DNA of 64,000 nucleotides. Source: Sulfurifustis variabilis (GTDB lineage: Bacteria > Pseudomonadota > Gammaproteobacteria > Acidiferrobacterales > Sulfurifustaceae). The DNA is taken from the NCBI RefSeq assembly GCF_002355415.1, contig NZ_AP014936.1, positions 2,790,001 through 2,854,000 on the forward strand, read 5' to 3'. This document shows positions 8,016 through 16,582 of the stretch, piece by piece. The position numbers and the translations under genes are program-made. Below the pieces are notes generated by a model. The model saw only the letters and a program-made list of their open reading frames with translations. It was not told the origin of the DNA and searched no databases. Numbering within the stretch: the stretch's first letter is position 1; every line of letters starts with the position of its first letter.

Positions 8016-10106
8016 ATGACCGCCGCCCGACGTCGAATTCTCGTCACCAGCGCCCTGCCCTACGCCAACGGGCCGATTCACCTGGGCCACCTGGTCGAGT
8101 ACATCCAGACGGACATCTGGGTCCGCTTCCAGAAGATGCGCGGACACGAGTGCTGGTACGTCTGCGCGGACGACACCCACGGCACGCCGATCATGCTCCG
8201 CGCCGAGCAGGAGGGCGTGACGCCCGAGGAGCTGATCCGGCGCATGCACGCGGAGCACACCCGCGACTTCGCGGCGTTCCGGGTCGCCTTCGACAACTAC
8301 TACTCCACGCACTCCGAGGAGAACCGCGTGCTCGCGGCCGACATCTACCGTCGGCTCCAGGAGGCGGGGCATATCGCCAAGCGCACGATCAAGCAGGCCT
8401 ACGACCCGGTGAAGCAGATGTTCCTGCCCGATCGCTTCATCCGCGGCGAGTGCCCGCGCTGCGGCGCCAGGGACCAGTACGGGGACGCCTGCGAGGTGTG
8501 CGGCGCCACGTATGCGCCCACCGACCTCAAGAATCCCGTCTCGGCGCTGTCCGGCGCGACGCCGGTCGAGAAGGAGTCCGAGCACTACTTCTTCAGGCTC
8601 GGCGACTTCGAGGGGAGGCTCCGCGAGTGGCTGCACCCGGACATCACGGCCGTGCGGCACGTGCAGCCGGAGGTCGCGAACAAGCTCACCGAGTGGTTTG
8701 CCGCGGGGCTCAAGGACTGGGACATCTCGCGCGACGCGCCCTACTTCGGCTTCGAGATCCCCGGCGCGCCCGGGAAGTACTTCTACGTCTGGCTCGACGC
8801 GCCCATCGGCTACATGGCGAGCTTCCGGAACCTCGCTGACCGCGCCGGGCTCGACTTCGACGAATGGTGGCGGGCGGGAAGCCCGACGGAGCTCTATCAC
8901 TTCATCGGCAAGGACATCCTCTATTTCCACGCGCTCTTCTGGCCGGCGATGCTCGAAGGCGCCGGTTACCGCAAGCCCACCGCGGTGTGGGCGCACGGGT
9001 TCCTCACGGTCGCCGGGCAGAAGATGTCGAAGTCGCGCGGCACGTTCATCAATGCGCGCACCTATCTCGAACACCTCGATCCGGAATACCTGCGCTACTA
9101 CTTCGCGGCCAAGCTCAACGGCCACGTCGAGGACATCGACCTCAACTTCGACGACTTCATCGCGCGCATCAATAGCGACTTGATTGGCAAGTACGTAAAC
9201 ATTGCAAGTCGAGCTGCGGGCTTCATCACTAAATTTTTTCAGGGAAAGCTAATTGAGAGCTCTCGCCGTGATCAGTACATACAAGACTCACAAGTAAGTA
9301 CTGATTTAGGGCTAGCAATCAGGTTGCTCGGTTCAGAGGATTTTATTGCCGAAGCCTACGAAGAGCGGGAATACCATAAGGTGGTGCGAGAGGTCATGCG
9401 GTTGGCTGACCTAGTGAATCAGTTTTTCGACAAGAATAAGCCTTGGGAGCTAGCGAAAAACACGAACCAAAGACTTCGACTGCACCAAGTCTGCAGTGAA
9501 TCGATCAATGCCTTTCGCATTCTAACGATCTACCTAAAGCCGATTCTCCCATCTCTAGCGGAGAAAGTAAGAAAGTTTCTCAATCTCGATGAATCTCTAC
9601 GTTGGGAGGATCTCCAGTATTACTACGAGATGAAGATCAACACTTATGAGCACCTAGCAACTCGCGTGGAGATGAAATCAATCGAAGCGATGCTGGAACA
9701 ATCTAAAGAGAGCCTGAGCATGAAGACGACGACCCCGGAGACGCCCGCCGCGGGCGCCGCGATCGAGCCGATCAAGCCCGAGATCACGATCGACGAGTTC
9801 GGAAAGCTCGACCTGCGGATCGCGAGGATCGTGAAGGCGGCCCACGTCGAGGGCGCGGACAAGCTGCTGCAGCTCACCGTCGACATCGGCGAGGGCCGCA
9901 CGCGCAACGTCTTCGCCGGCATCCGCTCCGCCTACGAGCCCTCCGCGCTCGAGGGCCGGCTGACCGTGGTCGTCGCGAACCTGGCGCCCCGCAAGATGAA
10001 GTTCGGCGTCTCCGAAGGCATGGTCCTGGCCGCCGGGCCGGGCGGCCAGGAGCTGTGGATCCTCTCCCCGGACAGCGGCGCGCAACCCGGAATGCGCGTG
10101 AAGTAA
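8016..10106 (+). CDS. metG: Methionyl-tRNA synthetase with low-GC anticodon-binding segment
   Basis: Charges tRNA-Met. At 696 residues it has the full long-form layout. The HIGH-type motif is HLGH (residues 21-24), a zinc knuckle starts with CPRCG, and the KMSKS loop is near residue 336. A helical anticodon-binding domain covers about residues 385-568 and a C-terminal OB-fold tRNA-binding domain follows ([16 protein letters not shown]). Bases from about 9170 to 9718 drop to roughly 45-48% G+C with different codon choice (CTA, ATA, TTA-type codons). Both flanks are near 68%. The anticodon region therefore looks imported by recombination, while the reading frame stays intact and key residues such as KPWELAK remain. 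An IS element begins 42 bp after the stop. Confidence 0.96.
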   Translation: MTAARRRILVTSALPYANGPIHLGHLVEYIQTDIWVRFQKMRGHECWYVCADDTHGTPIMLRAEQEGVTPEELIRRMHAEHTRDFAAFRVAFDNYYSTHSEENRVLAADIYRRLQEAGHIAKRTIKQAYDPVKQMFLPDRFIRGECPRCGARDQYGDACEVCGATYAPTDLKNPVSALSGATPVEKESEHYFFRLGDFEGRLREWLHPDITAVRHVQPEVANKLTEWFAAGLKDWDISRDAPYFGFEIPGAPGKYFYVWLDAPIGYMASFRNLADRAGLDFDEWWRAGSPTELYHFIGKDILYFHALFWPAMLEGAGYRKPTAVWAHGFLTVAGQKMSKSRGTFINARTYLEHLDPEYLRYYFAAKLNGHVEDIDLNFDDFIARINSDLIGKYVNIASRAAGFITKFFQGKLIESSRRDQYIQDSQVSTDLGLAIRLLGSEDFIAEAYEEREYHKVVREVMRLADLVNQFFDKNKPWELAKNTNQRLRLHQVCSESINAFRILTIYLKPILPSLAEKVRKFLNLDESLRWEDLQYYYEMKINTYEHLATRVEMKSIEAMLEQSKESLSMKTTTPETPAAGAAIEPIKPEITIDEFGKLDLRIARIVKAAHVEGADKLLQLTVDIGEGRTRNVFAGIRSAYEPSALEGRLTVVVANLAPRKMKFGVSEGMVLAAGPGGQELWILSPDSGAQPGMRVK

Positions 10107-10224
10107 TCGCCCGCCGCCCTGGCGCGGACCGGTCAAGGGCCCGATAAACGTAAGCTTCCCCGCTTCGTAGACAAGCGGCAAGTAGAACTTTCTGGCAATC
10201 TTAACCTGTCAGGGGGTTCGAACA

Positions 10225-10491
10225 ATGAAGAAATCGCGGTTCACGGAGAGCCAGATCGTGGCGATCCTCAGGGAGGCGGAGTCGGGCGTGCCGGTGAACG
10301 AGATCTGGCGAAGACACGGCATCAGCTCGGCGACGTACTACAAGTGGAAGGCCAAGTACGGGGGCCTCGACGTCGCGGAGCTCAAGCGCATGAAGGAGCT
10401 CGAGACGGAGAACGCCCGGTTGAAGCGCATGTTCGCCGAGCTCTCACTCGAGAACCACGCGCTTAAGGATCTCATCCAAAAAAAGCACTGA
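10225..10491 (+). CDS. IS3-family transposase OrfA
   Basis: An 88-residue OrfA with a helix-turn-helix domain (FTESQIVAILREAESG through ISSATYYKWKAKYGG) that binds the terminal repeats. A leucine-zipper-like helix follows (LETENARLKRMFAELSLENHAL) for multimerisation. The ribosome-binding sequence is weak. The gene ends in a run of seven A and a G at 10478-10485. The heptamer A-AAA-AAG (10479-10485) is a textbook -1 slippery site that would join OrfA to OrfB. Confidence 0.93.
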   Translation: MKKSRFTESQIVAILREAESGVPVNEIWRRHGISSATYYKWKAKYGGLDVAELKRMKELETENARLKRMFAELSLENHALKDLIQKKH

Positions 10492-10526
10492 GCCCCGCCG
10501 AGCGCCGCGAATCGGCGGCCTACCTG

Positions 10527-11348
10527 GTGGGACAACACGGGTTAGCGGTGCGACGGGCCTGTACGGCGGTCGGGCTCTCCCGCGCCGCCTATTACCGGGT
10601 CCCCGTACCCGCCGCCGAGCGCGACCGCGAGGTCATCACGGCACTGAGCGGTGTGGTCGAACGGCATCACCGCTGGGGGTTCTGGATGTGTTTTGACCAT
10701 CTGAAGCGGGTGCAGAATCATCCCTGGAACCACAAACGGGTGTGGCGAATCTACTGCGCCCTCAAGCTCAACCTTCCCCGGCGTACCAAGAAGCGGCTTC
10801 CCAAACGCGATTCCTTGCCGCTTCAGGCGCCATCGGCCATCAACACCGTCTGGGCGCTCGACTTCATGAGCGATGCCCTTTACCGCGGGCGGACCTTCCG
10901 CCTGCTCAACATCCTGGACGAAGGCGCCCGCGAGGCTCTGGCGATCGAGGTGGACACCAACCTCCCGGCCGAGCGGGTTATCCGCGTGCTCGAACAGCTC
11001 AAGGCCTGGCGCGGCCTCCCGAAGCGCCTGCGGCTCGACAACGGGCCAGAGTTCACCGCGCAGCGCCTCGTTAAGTGGTGCGCCGACCACGGCATCGAGC
11101 TCGCCTACATCGCGCCGGGCAAGCCGAACCAGAACGCCTTCGTCGAACGCTTCAACCGCAGCCTGCGTCACGAGCTGCTCGATGCCTACCTGTTCGAGGA
11201 TCTCGACCAGGTGCGGGAGATGGTGTGGTGGTGGCTGTGCAGTTACAACGCGGAGCGACCGCACCGGTCGTTGAACCGCATACCGCCGATGATGTACCGG
11301 CAACAGGTGTTGGAACGGCGAAGTTCTACTTCTGGAGTGTCTGCTTGA
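10527..11348 (+). CDS. IS3-family transposase OrfB (DDE integrase)
   Basis: The catalytic part of the transposase, in the -1 frame relative to OrfA. It is probably made mainly as an OrfAB fusion after slippage at 10479-10485, because the frame is open back to that point. The annotated GTG at 10527 gives 273 residues. The DDE triad is visible as WALDFMSDAL, RLRLDNGPEF and NAFVERFNRS. An HTH_21-like N-terminal part and the C-terminal YNAERPHRSLN motif are present. No disruption is seen, so the element may be active. Confidence 0.92.
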   Translation: MGQHGLAVRRACTAVGLSRAAYYRVPVPAAERDREVITALSGVVERHHRWGFWMCFDHLKRVQNHPWNHKRVWRIYCALKLNLPRRTKKRLPKRDSLPLQAPSAINTVWALDFMSDALYRGRTFRLLNILDEGAREALAIEVDTNLPAERVIRVLEQLKAWRGLPKRLRLDNGPEFTAQRLVKWCADHGIELAYIAPGKPNQNAFVERFNRSLRHELLDAYLFEDLDQVREMVWWWLCSYNAERPHRSLNRIPPMMYRQQVLERRSSTSGVSA

Positions 11349-11386
11349 CGGGGAAGCTTACGTAAACACACACCCGGAGCAATGAT

Positions 11387-11421
11387 TTAGCCGTCAGCCG
11401 GAGGGCGGCGGAAACGGCTAA
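11387..11421. repeat. Inverted repeat upstream of sigma-54 promoter
   Basis: Two 8-bp arms, TTAGCCGT (11387-11394) and ACGGCTAA (11414-11421), are perfect reverse complements with a 19-bp spacer. They lie about 75-110 bp before the predicted start of transcription, where sigma-54 activators usually bind. The IS ends only 24 bp upstream of the first arm. Confidence 0.45.
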
Positions 11422-11470
11422 GCAGCGAAAGTGCTGATTTTCCGGCGGTTTCGGGATCCCCCCGGGCCGG

Positions 11471-11484
11471 GGCATGCTTCTTGC
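11471..11484 (+). promoter_or_regulatory. Sigma-54 (-24/-12) promoter
   Basis: GGCATGCTTCTTGC has the invariant GG and GC dinucleotides at exactly the required spacing. It differs from the consensus GGCACG-N4-TTGC only by T for C at one position. Transcription would start near 11496, some 30 bp before the TTG start at 11527. Sigma-54 promoters need an enhancer-binding activator, and none is encoded nearby. Confidence 0.7.
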
Positions 11485-11526
11485 TCCCCCGAAGGCTAAA
11501 AAGAAGGCCCAGAGGGAGACCCGCTT

Positions 11527-12471
11527 TTGAAACCCGCGACACTGTCCTTGCGCACGGTCCTGCTGTGCGCGTGCCTGTCCTGCGCGCCCGCATCCCGCGG
11601 GGAGGACCGGTCCGTCGAGCACCTCAAGTCGGGGGAGATCTGCCCGACGCCGCTCGTCACGGACGAGGCTCCGGCGCCTCCGGCACCGGCCGGCATAACG
11701 ACCGTCACCGGCGCCGGCGAGCACTTCACCTGGGTGCTGCTCGACGCCGTGCGGCCCCGGCTCGAGCGCGATTTCAAGATCAACCTGCACCTGATCGGGC
11801 GCGAGTCGATGCTCGGCCACGGCTGCAACCACGGCGTGCGCAAGGCGCAGGAGAACCGCCCGGGGAACGAGACGTTCGGCTTCGTGTGCTGCCCCCTCTC
11901 GCGTGAGGAGGTGGAGCGCGAACGGCTGACGGTGCACCCGATCGCGCTCGAGCCGCTGCTCATCCTCGTAAACCGCGCCAACCCGGTCTCGGATATACCG
12001 GCCGAGAAGGTGCGGGCGATCCTGCGCGGCGAGATCCGCAACTGGAAGGAGGTGGGCGGCGAAGACCGGCCCATCGTGCTGGTCATGCGCCCGCACTGCC
12101 CGCAGCGGCCGGGGCACTGGAAGACGATCGTCCCCACGCTCGAGCAGCTGCGAAAGGACCGGATCGACGTGAAGGCCGAGGCCGAGGTCGTGCAGGGCGT
12201 GTCCGACTTCGTCGAGGGCATCGGCAACATCGGCTCGACGTGGATCTTCGAGGACCGGCACCAGGTCAAGGTCGTGACGGTCGGCGGCGTCGCGCCGACC
12301 GCGGAGAACCTGCGCACCGGCCGCTACCCGTTCTACCAGGAGCAGTCGATCGTCACGCACGGCCCGCTCTCGACGAAGCTCGCGGGGATGATACGCGAGG
12401 TGCAGACGGGCCCGGCCTTTCGCGCGGTCATGAAGAAGTACGAGCTCCTGCCGCTCACCGCGGCGCGCTGA
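11527..12471 (+). CDS. Periplasmic PstS-like substrate-binding protein
   Basis: A 314-residue exported protein resembling phosphate-type (PBP-like) solute-binding proteins. A signal peptide covers about the first 25 residues. Family-like segments are TVTGAGEHFTWVLL near the mature start, then VNRANPVSDIPAEKVRAILRG (the strongest match to PstS-type proteins) and IGNIGSTWIFED. Unusually, at least five cysteines occur in the mature part (GHGCNHG, FVCCPLS, RPHCPQ). No ABC permease or ATPase genes follow. Instead the stop codon overlaps the start of a diguanylate cyclase (TGATG), so the protein may serve as a ligand sensor for that enzyme. The TTG start is supported by GAGGGAG upstream. The ligand is unknown. 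Confidence 0.75.
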   Translation: MKPATLSLRTVLLCACLSCAPASRGEDRSVEHLKSGEICPTPLVTDEAPAPPAPAGITTVTGAGEHFTWVLLDAVRPRLERDFKINLHLIGRESMLGHGCNHGVRKAQENRPGNETFGFVCCPLSREEVERERLTVHPIALEPLLILVNRANPVSDIPAEKVRAILRGEIRNWKEVGGEDRPIVLVMRPHCPQRPGHWKTIVPTLEQLRKDRIDVKAEAEVVQGVSDFVEGIGNIGSTWIFEDRHQVKVVTVGGVAPTAENLRTGRYPFYQEQSIVTHGPLSTKLAGMIREVQTGPAFRAVMKKYELLPLTAAR

Positions 12472-14027
12472 TGTTCGGGCTGCACACCTACCGCGCCCGG
12501 CTGGTCATCTACGTGGGCCTGCTGCTCGCGTTTCTGCTCGGCGTCCTGAGCTTTTCCTATTACTCCAGTCGCGGCGTGATCCGAGGAGAGGCGGAGCGCA
12601 ACGTGGCGCGCGTCGCGCAGCAGATCGAGGGGCAGATGGCGCGCGAGGCGCGCGACCTGCTCGAGCGGGTCAAGATGGTTCGCGACAACAGCTCGCTCGT
12701 CGAATATATCCATGTCGTGCTTTGGCTCGGCACGGACGGCGGCGCGGTGCGCGAGCTCTACCAGCGACAGTTCGGCTGGCTTCCGGTCCACCGGGTCGTG
12801 CTGCTCGCCCCCGACGGCAGGCCGCTGCTCGGCGGCGAGCACGCCGACCTCGCCGCCCGGCTGAGCGCGCTGAACCGCGGCGACCCGCCCGACGGCCACT
12901 TCTACTTCCGTGGCGCGCGCGGCCTCGAGCTCGTCGCGTACGCGACCGTGCGCTACCGCTCGCAGGTGCTCGGGATCGCGGCGATCACCCGCGCGATCGA
13001 CCGCGCCTGGCTCCTCGCGGCGCGCGAGGCGGGCGGCGGGCAGTTGTTCCTGGTCGAAGACGGCAGGATCGCGCTCGGCACCGGCGACGCCTCCTTCACG
13101 GGGCTCGGTTTCGCGCCCGCCGGGAACGCCATTACGCTGCGCGACGAAGGCTACCTCGTCCGGCCGATCGCCTTCGCCGCATCGCCGGCGGCGCTTCCGA
13201 CGCTGTGGTTCGGGCTCTCCGACGCGGAGCTGCTGCGCCAGCTCACCGAGCAGCGCAACGTCATCCTCGGCCTCGCCATCGCCGGGAGCCTCGGCATCCT
13301 GCTCGTGGGCTTCATGCTGTTGCGCAATTTCAGCGCTCCGCTGACCCGGCTGGTCGGCGTCATGCAGGCGGTGAGCGAGGGCCGGTTTCCGGAGGTCGGT
13401 GAGACGAGCGCGCGCGACGAGTTCGGCTACCTGCTGAACCGGTTTTCGGCCATGGTCGCCAGCCTCCGGGAGAAACAGGAGGAGATCCGGCGCGTCCATA
13501 CGCAGCTGGCCGAGCAGGCGACGACGGACGCCCTCACGGGGTTCTACAACCGCCGCTACCTCTACGAGCTCTACCCGAAGCTCTGGTCCGAGGCGTTGCG
13601 CAGCGACCAGCACCTCGTGGTGCTGCTCATCGACCTCGATCTGTTCAAGCAGATCAACGACCGCCACGGCCATATGGCGGGAGACGAGGTCCTGCGCCAT
13701 TTCGCGCGGGCGCTGCGGGACAGCTGCCGCGTCAGCGACTTCGTGTTCCGGATGGGCGGCGAGGAGTTCCTCGTCCTGAACCACGGTGATCTCGACGGCG
13801 CGCAGGTCCAGGCCGAGAAGATCCGGGCGGCGGTCGAGCGCGTGGCGGTGACCCACGAGAAAGGCAGCATCCGCGTCACGGCGAGCATCGGCGTGGCGCG
13901 GGCGGAGCGCGTCGACGGACTGAACAGCCTGAGCGCCGTCCTCCGGCGGGCGGACACGGCGCTCTACGCGGCCAAGCAGGCCGGCCGCAACCGCGTGGCC
14001 GTCGCGGAGGCGCCTGCGTGCGCCTGA
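12471..14027 (+). CDS. Membrane diguanylate cyclase (CHASE-like sensor, HAMP, GGDEF)
   Basis: A 518-residue inner-membrane protein that should make cyclic di-GMP from two GTP. A first membrane helix at residues about 11-30 and a second at about 260-282 enclose a periplasmic sensor domain. A HAMP domain (FSAPLTRLVGVMQAVSEGR) and a coiled coil follow. The GGDEF domain has the active motif GGEEF, and RVSD sits exactly five residues before it, which is the product-inhibition I-site. Its ATG overlaps the stop of the binding-protein gene, so the two are translationally coupled. That coupling suggests the periplasmic protein delivers the signal. No EAL domain is present. Confidence 0.92.
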   Translation: MFGLHTYRARLVIYVGLLLAFLLGVLSFSYYSSRGVIRGEAERNVARVAQQIEGQMAREARDLLERVKMVRDNSSLVEYIHVVLWLGTDGGAVRELYQRQFGWLPVHRVVLLAPDGRPLLGGEHADLAARLSALNRGDPPDGHFYFRGARGLELVAYATVRYRSQVLGIAAITRAIDRAWLLAAREAGGGQLFLVEDGRIALGTGDASFTGLGFAPAGNAITLRDEGYLVRPIAFAASPAALPTLWFGLSDAELLRQLTEQRNVILGLAIAGSLGILLVGFMLLRNFSAPLTRLVGVMQAVSEGRFPEVGETSARDEFGYLLNRFSAMVASLREKQEEIRRVHTQLAEQATTDALTGFYNRRYLYELYPKLWSEALRSDQHLVVLLIDLDLFKQINDRHGHMAGDEVLRHFARALRDSCRVSDFVFRMGGEEFLVLNHGDLDGAQVQAEKIRAAVERVAVTHEKGSIRVTASIGVARAERVDGLNSLSAVLRRADTALYAAKQAGRNRVAVAEAPACA

Positions 14028-14119
14028 TCGCCTGACGGGACGACGCGAGGGATACCGCCGCGGCCCGGCGCCGCATAATATGGTGAGCGACCGGGAGCAG
14101 CGTCCGGCACGGAGGCACC

Positions 14120-16498
14120 CTGACCGCGTTCCTCGCCACGACGTTCCTCAGCGCCTTTCTGCTGTTCCAGGTGCAGATGGTGATCGCGAAGTTCATCCTG
14201 CCCTGGTACGGCGGCGTGCCGGCGGTATGGACGACCGCCATGCTGTTCTTCCAGTGCCTGCTCCTCGGCGGCTACGCCTACGCGCACTGGCTCACCGGCC
14301 GCACCGGGGCGATGCAGCGGCGCCTGCACCTGCTCCTTCTCGGCGCCTCGCTCGCGGCGCTCCTCGCGGGAGCGCTCGCGTGGGGCTCACCGCTCCTGCC
14401 CTCCGCCTCGTGGAAGCCGCTCGGCGACGAGGAACCGGTATGGCATATCGTCGTGCTCCTCGCCGGGTCCGTGGGCGCGCCGTTCTTCGTGCTCTCCGCC
14501 ACCGCGCCGCTGGTGCAGACCTGGTTCAGCCGCACCCGCGGGAGTCCGCCCTGGCGGCTATACGCGCTCTCGAACCTCGGCTCGCTCCTGGGCCTGCTGA
14601 CCTACCCGTTCCTCGTGGAGGTGTTCGTGCCGCTGCGACTGCAGGCGACGGCCTGGGCGGTCGGCTACGTTCTTTTCGCCGGGGGGGTCGGCTACATCGC
14701 CTTCCGCCACGCGACGGCCGGCGAAACCCCGGCGCGCGTCCGGCCGCGCGGCGCCGCGGAGCCCGTTCCCGGCGCCGGCACGCGCGTCCTCTGGTTCGCG
14801 CTCGCCGCGTGCGCCTCGGTCCTCCTCCTCGCCGTCACCAACCAGCTTTCGCAGGAGATCGCGGTCGTGCCGCTGCTCTGGGTACTGCCGCTCTCGCTGT
14901 ACCTGCTCTCGTTCGTCCTGTGCTTCGACGGCGATCGCTGGTACGCGCGGCCGGTCTACCTCGCGCTGCTCGTGCCCGCGCTCGCGCTCGCGACGCTCGC
15001 TCTTCAGCACGGCGTGCACGGCGAGATGCTCTCGCAGCTCGTGCTCTACTCGGGCGCGCTGTTCGTCGCCTGCATGGTGTGCCACGGCGAGCTTGCGCGG
15101 CTGAAGCCGGCGCCGCGCCACCTCACGGCCTTCTATCTCACGGTCACGGCCGGCGGGGCGGCCGGCGGCGTGTTCGTCGCACTGATCGCGCCGGCGCTCT
15201 TTTCGGGGTACTGGGAGCTGTCGCTCGGCCTGTGGAGCTGCGCGGCCCTCGCGATCGTCGCCCTGTGGCGGGATCCGGTCCCGGCTCCACCCCGCACCGG
15301 CAACGCCGCTTCGCATCTCGCGCTGTTCGGAGCCGTGCTGCTCGCGACGCTCGTGTTCTCCGACCTGCTGCGCACGGCCGCGCAGAACGCCATGAGCCAT
15401 CCGCTCGCGCTCGGCGCCTCGACCGCGGCGGCCCTGGGCGCGGGCCTGCTCTATGCCCAGGCGCGCGGGGCCGCCGCTTTGGGCCCGGGGTTCGCGCGCG
15501 CCACCGTGCGCCTCGAGTCCTTGCTGAGCCGGGGTGCGCGCAGCCGGATGCCGGCGCTTTGGGTCGCTCTCGCGGTCTTCGGCGCGATCCACCTCGCCTT
15601 CGCCCTCGAGTCGCGCCATCTTCCGATCGCTGCGTCGCGCAACTTCTTCGGCGTGTTCCAGGTGTTCGCCGAAGAGGGCGAGGACGGGGACATCGTCCTC
15701 GCGCTGCGCCACGGCCGTACGGTCCACGGCATGCAGTCGCTCGCAGCGCAGCGGCGCGCCGAGCCGAACACCTATTACACCGCGGCGAGCGGGATCGCCC
15801 TCGCCTTGCGCCGGCACCCGCGACGACGCGAAGGGCTGCCCCTGCGCATCGGGGTCGTGGGCCTCGGAACCGGGACGCTCGCGGCGTACGGCCGGGCCGG
15901 CGATTACCTGCGCTTCTACGAGATCAACCCGGCGGTCGCGAGCCTGGCGGGCGCGCGCGAAGGGGCGCTGTTCACCTTCCTGCGCGACACGCCGGCGGCC
16001 GTGAGCGTCGTGCTCGGCGACGCCCGGCTGGCGCTCGAGCGCGAGCTGCGCAAGGGCCGGCCGCAGGGGTTCGACGTGCTCGTGCTCGACGCCTTCAACA
16101 GCGGCTCGATCCCCGTGCACCTGCTGACCCGGGAGGCGGTCGCGCTTTACGTCCGGCATCTGGAGCCGGAAAACGGGGTCATCGCCCTGCACGTCAGCAA
16201 CCGTTACCTGGACCTCCGCCCGCTCGTCGCGGCGCTCGCCGGGGAGCTCGGGCTCTCGCACGCGATCAGTCACCACGACGACCGGGGGCTGTGGAGCAGC
16301 ACCTGGGCCTTCCTCGCCCGGCGCCCGGAGGCCCTGCCCGTGCCGCCCGGACCCGCCCCGGCGCGCCTGGCGACCGCCTGGCGCGACGACCACAGCAACC
16401 TCCTGCCGCTGCTGCGCGGCCGGCCCGCCCCGGGCGGCGCGGCCCAAAGCCTGACCACGCTCGAATCGGAGGCGATCGCCCTCGACCCGGCGCGCTGA
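14120..16498 (+). CDS. Membrane-fused spermidine-synthase-like protein, CTG start
   Basis: A protein of about 792 residues with a multi-helix membrane domain followed by a spermidine-synthase-like Rossmann domain (residues about 570-760). The nucleotide-binding segment is VVGLGTGTLAAYG, then FYEINPAV and VLDAFNSGSIPVHLLT. Such proteins may aminopropylate or otherwise modify amines at the membrane, but the substrate is unproven. The family begins with the helix FLATTFLSAFLLFQVQ, which lies upstream of the first ATG (14171). In that frame the only start-like codon preceded by a ribosome-binding site is CTG at 14120, with GGAGG at 14111-14115; an in-frame TGA lies at 14084. It stands between two c-di-GMP genes on the same strand. 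Confidence 0.82.
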   Translation: MTAFLATTFLSAFLLFQVQMVIAKFILPWYGGVPAVWTTAMLFFQCLLLGGYAYAHWLTGRTGAMQRRLHLLLLGASLAALLAGALAWGSPLLPSASWKPLGDEEPVWHIVVLLAGSVGAPFFVLSATAPLVQTWFSRTRGSPPWRLYALSNLGSLLGLLTYPFLVEVFVPLRLQATAWAVGYVLFAGGVGYIAFRHATAGETPARVRPRGAAEPVPGAGTRVLWFALAACASVLLLAVTNQLSQEIAVVPLLWVLPLSLYLLSFVLCFDGDRWYARPVYLALLVPALALATLALQHGVHGEMLSQLVLYSGALFVACMVCHGELARLKPAPRHLTAFYLTVTAGGAAGGVFVALIAPALFSGYWELSLGLWSCAALAIVALWRDPVPAPPRTGNAASHLALFGAVLLATLVFSDLLRTAAQNAMSHPLALGASTAAALGAGLLYAQARGAAALGPGFARATVRLESLLSRGARSRMPALWVALAVFGAIHLAFALESRHLPIAASRNFFGVFQVFAEEGEDGDIVLALRHGRTVHGMQSLAAQRRAEPNTYYTAASGIALALRRHPRRREGLPLRIGVVGLGTGTLAAYGRAGDYLRFYEINPAVASLAGAREGALFTFLRDTPAAVSVVLGDARLALERELRKGRPQGFDVLVLDAFNSGSIPVHLLTREAVALYVRHLEPENGVIALHVSNRYLDLRPLVAALAGELGLSHAISHHDDRGLWSSTWAFLARRPEALPVPPGPAPARLATAWRDDHSNLLPLLRGRPAPGGAAQSLTTLESEAIALDPAR

Positions 16499-16508
16499 GG
16501 CGGTCATG

Positions 16509-16530
16509 CCCCCTTCTGCCGGGGGTCTTT
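16509..16530 (+). terminator. Possible weak terminator
   Basis: A 5-bp stem, CCCCC paired with GGGGG (16509-16513 and 16521-16525), with a 7-nt loop is followed by TCTTT. It lies 10 bp after the stop of the spermidine-synthase-like gene. The stem is short and the T-run interrupted, so termination may be partial. Confidence 0.3.
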
Positions 16531-16582
16531 CGTGGACTCCCGCGCGCTCTCTTCTATGCTTGGTCTAAAGGGAGAGACTCGC

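Larger units (their letters stand above)
10149..11362 (+). mobile_element. Complete IS3-family insertion sequence (IS407-like)
   Basis: A 1,214-bp element bounded by imperfect inverted repeats of about 42 bp (10149-10190 and 11321-11362). The outer 14 bases, CGTAAGCTTCCCCG, are identical at both ends. It is flanked by the 4-bp direct repeat TAAA at 10145-10148 and 11363-11366, the target-site size of the IS407 group. It carries orfA and orfB in the usual -1 arrangement and appears intact. It sits between metG and the sigma-54 promoter of the binding-protein gene, so it may have cut off upstream regulatory DNA. Confidence 0.9.
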
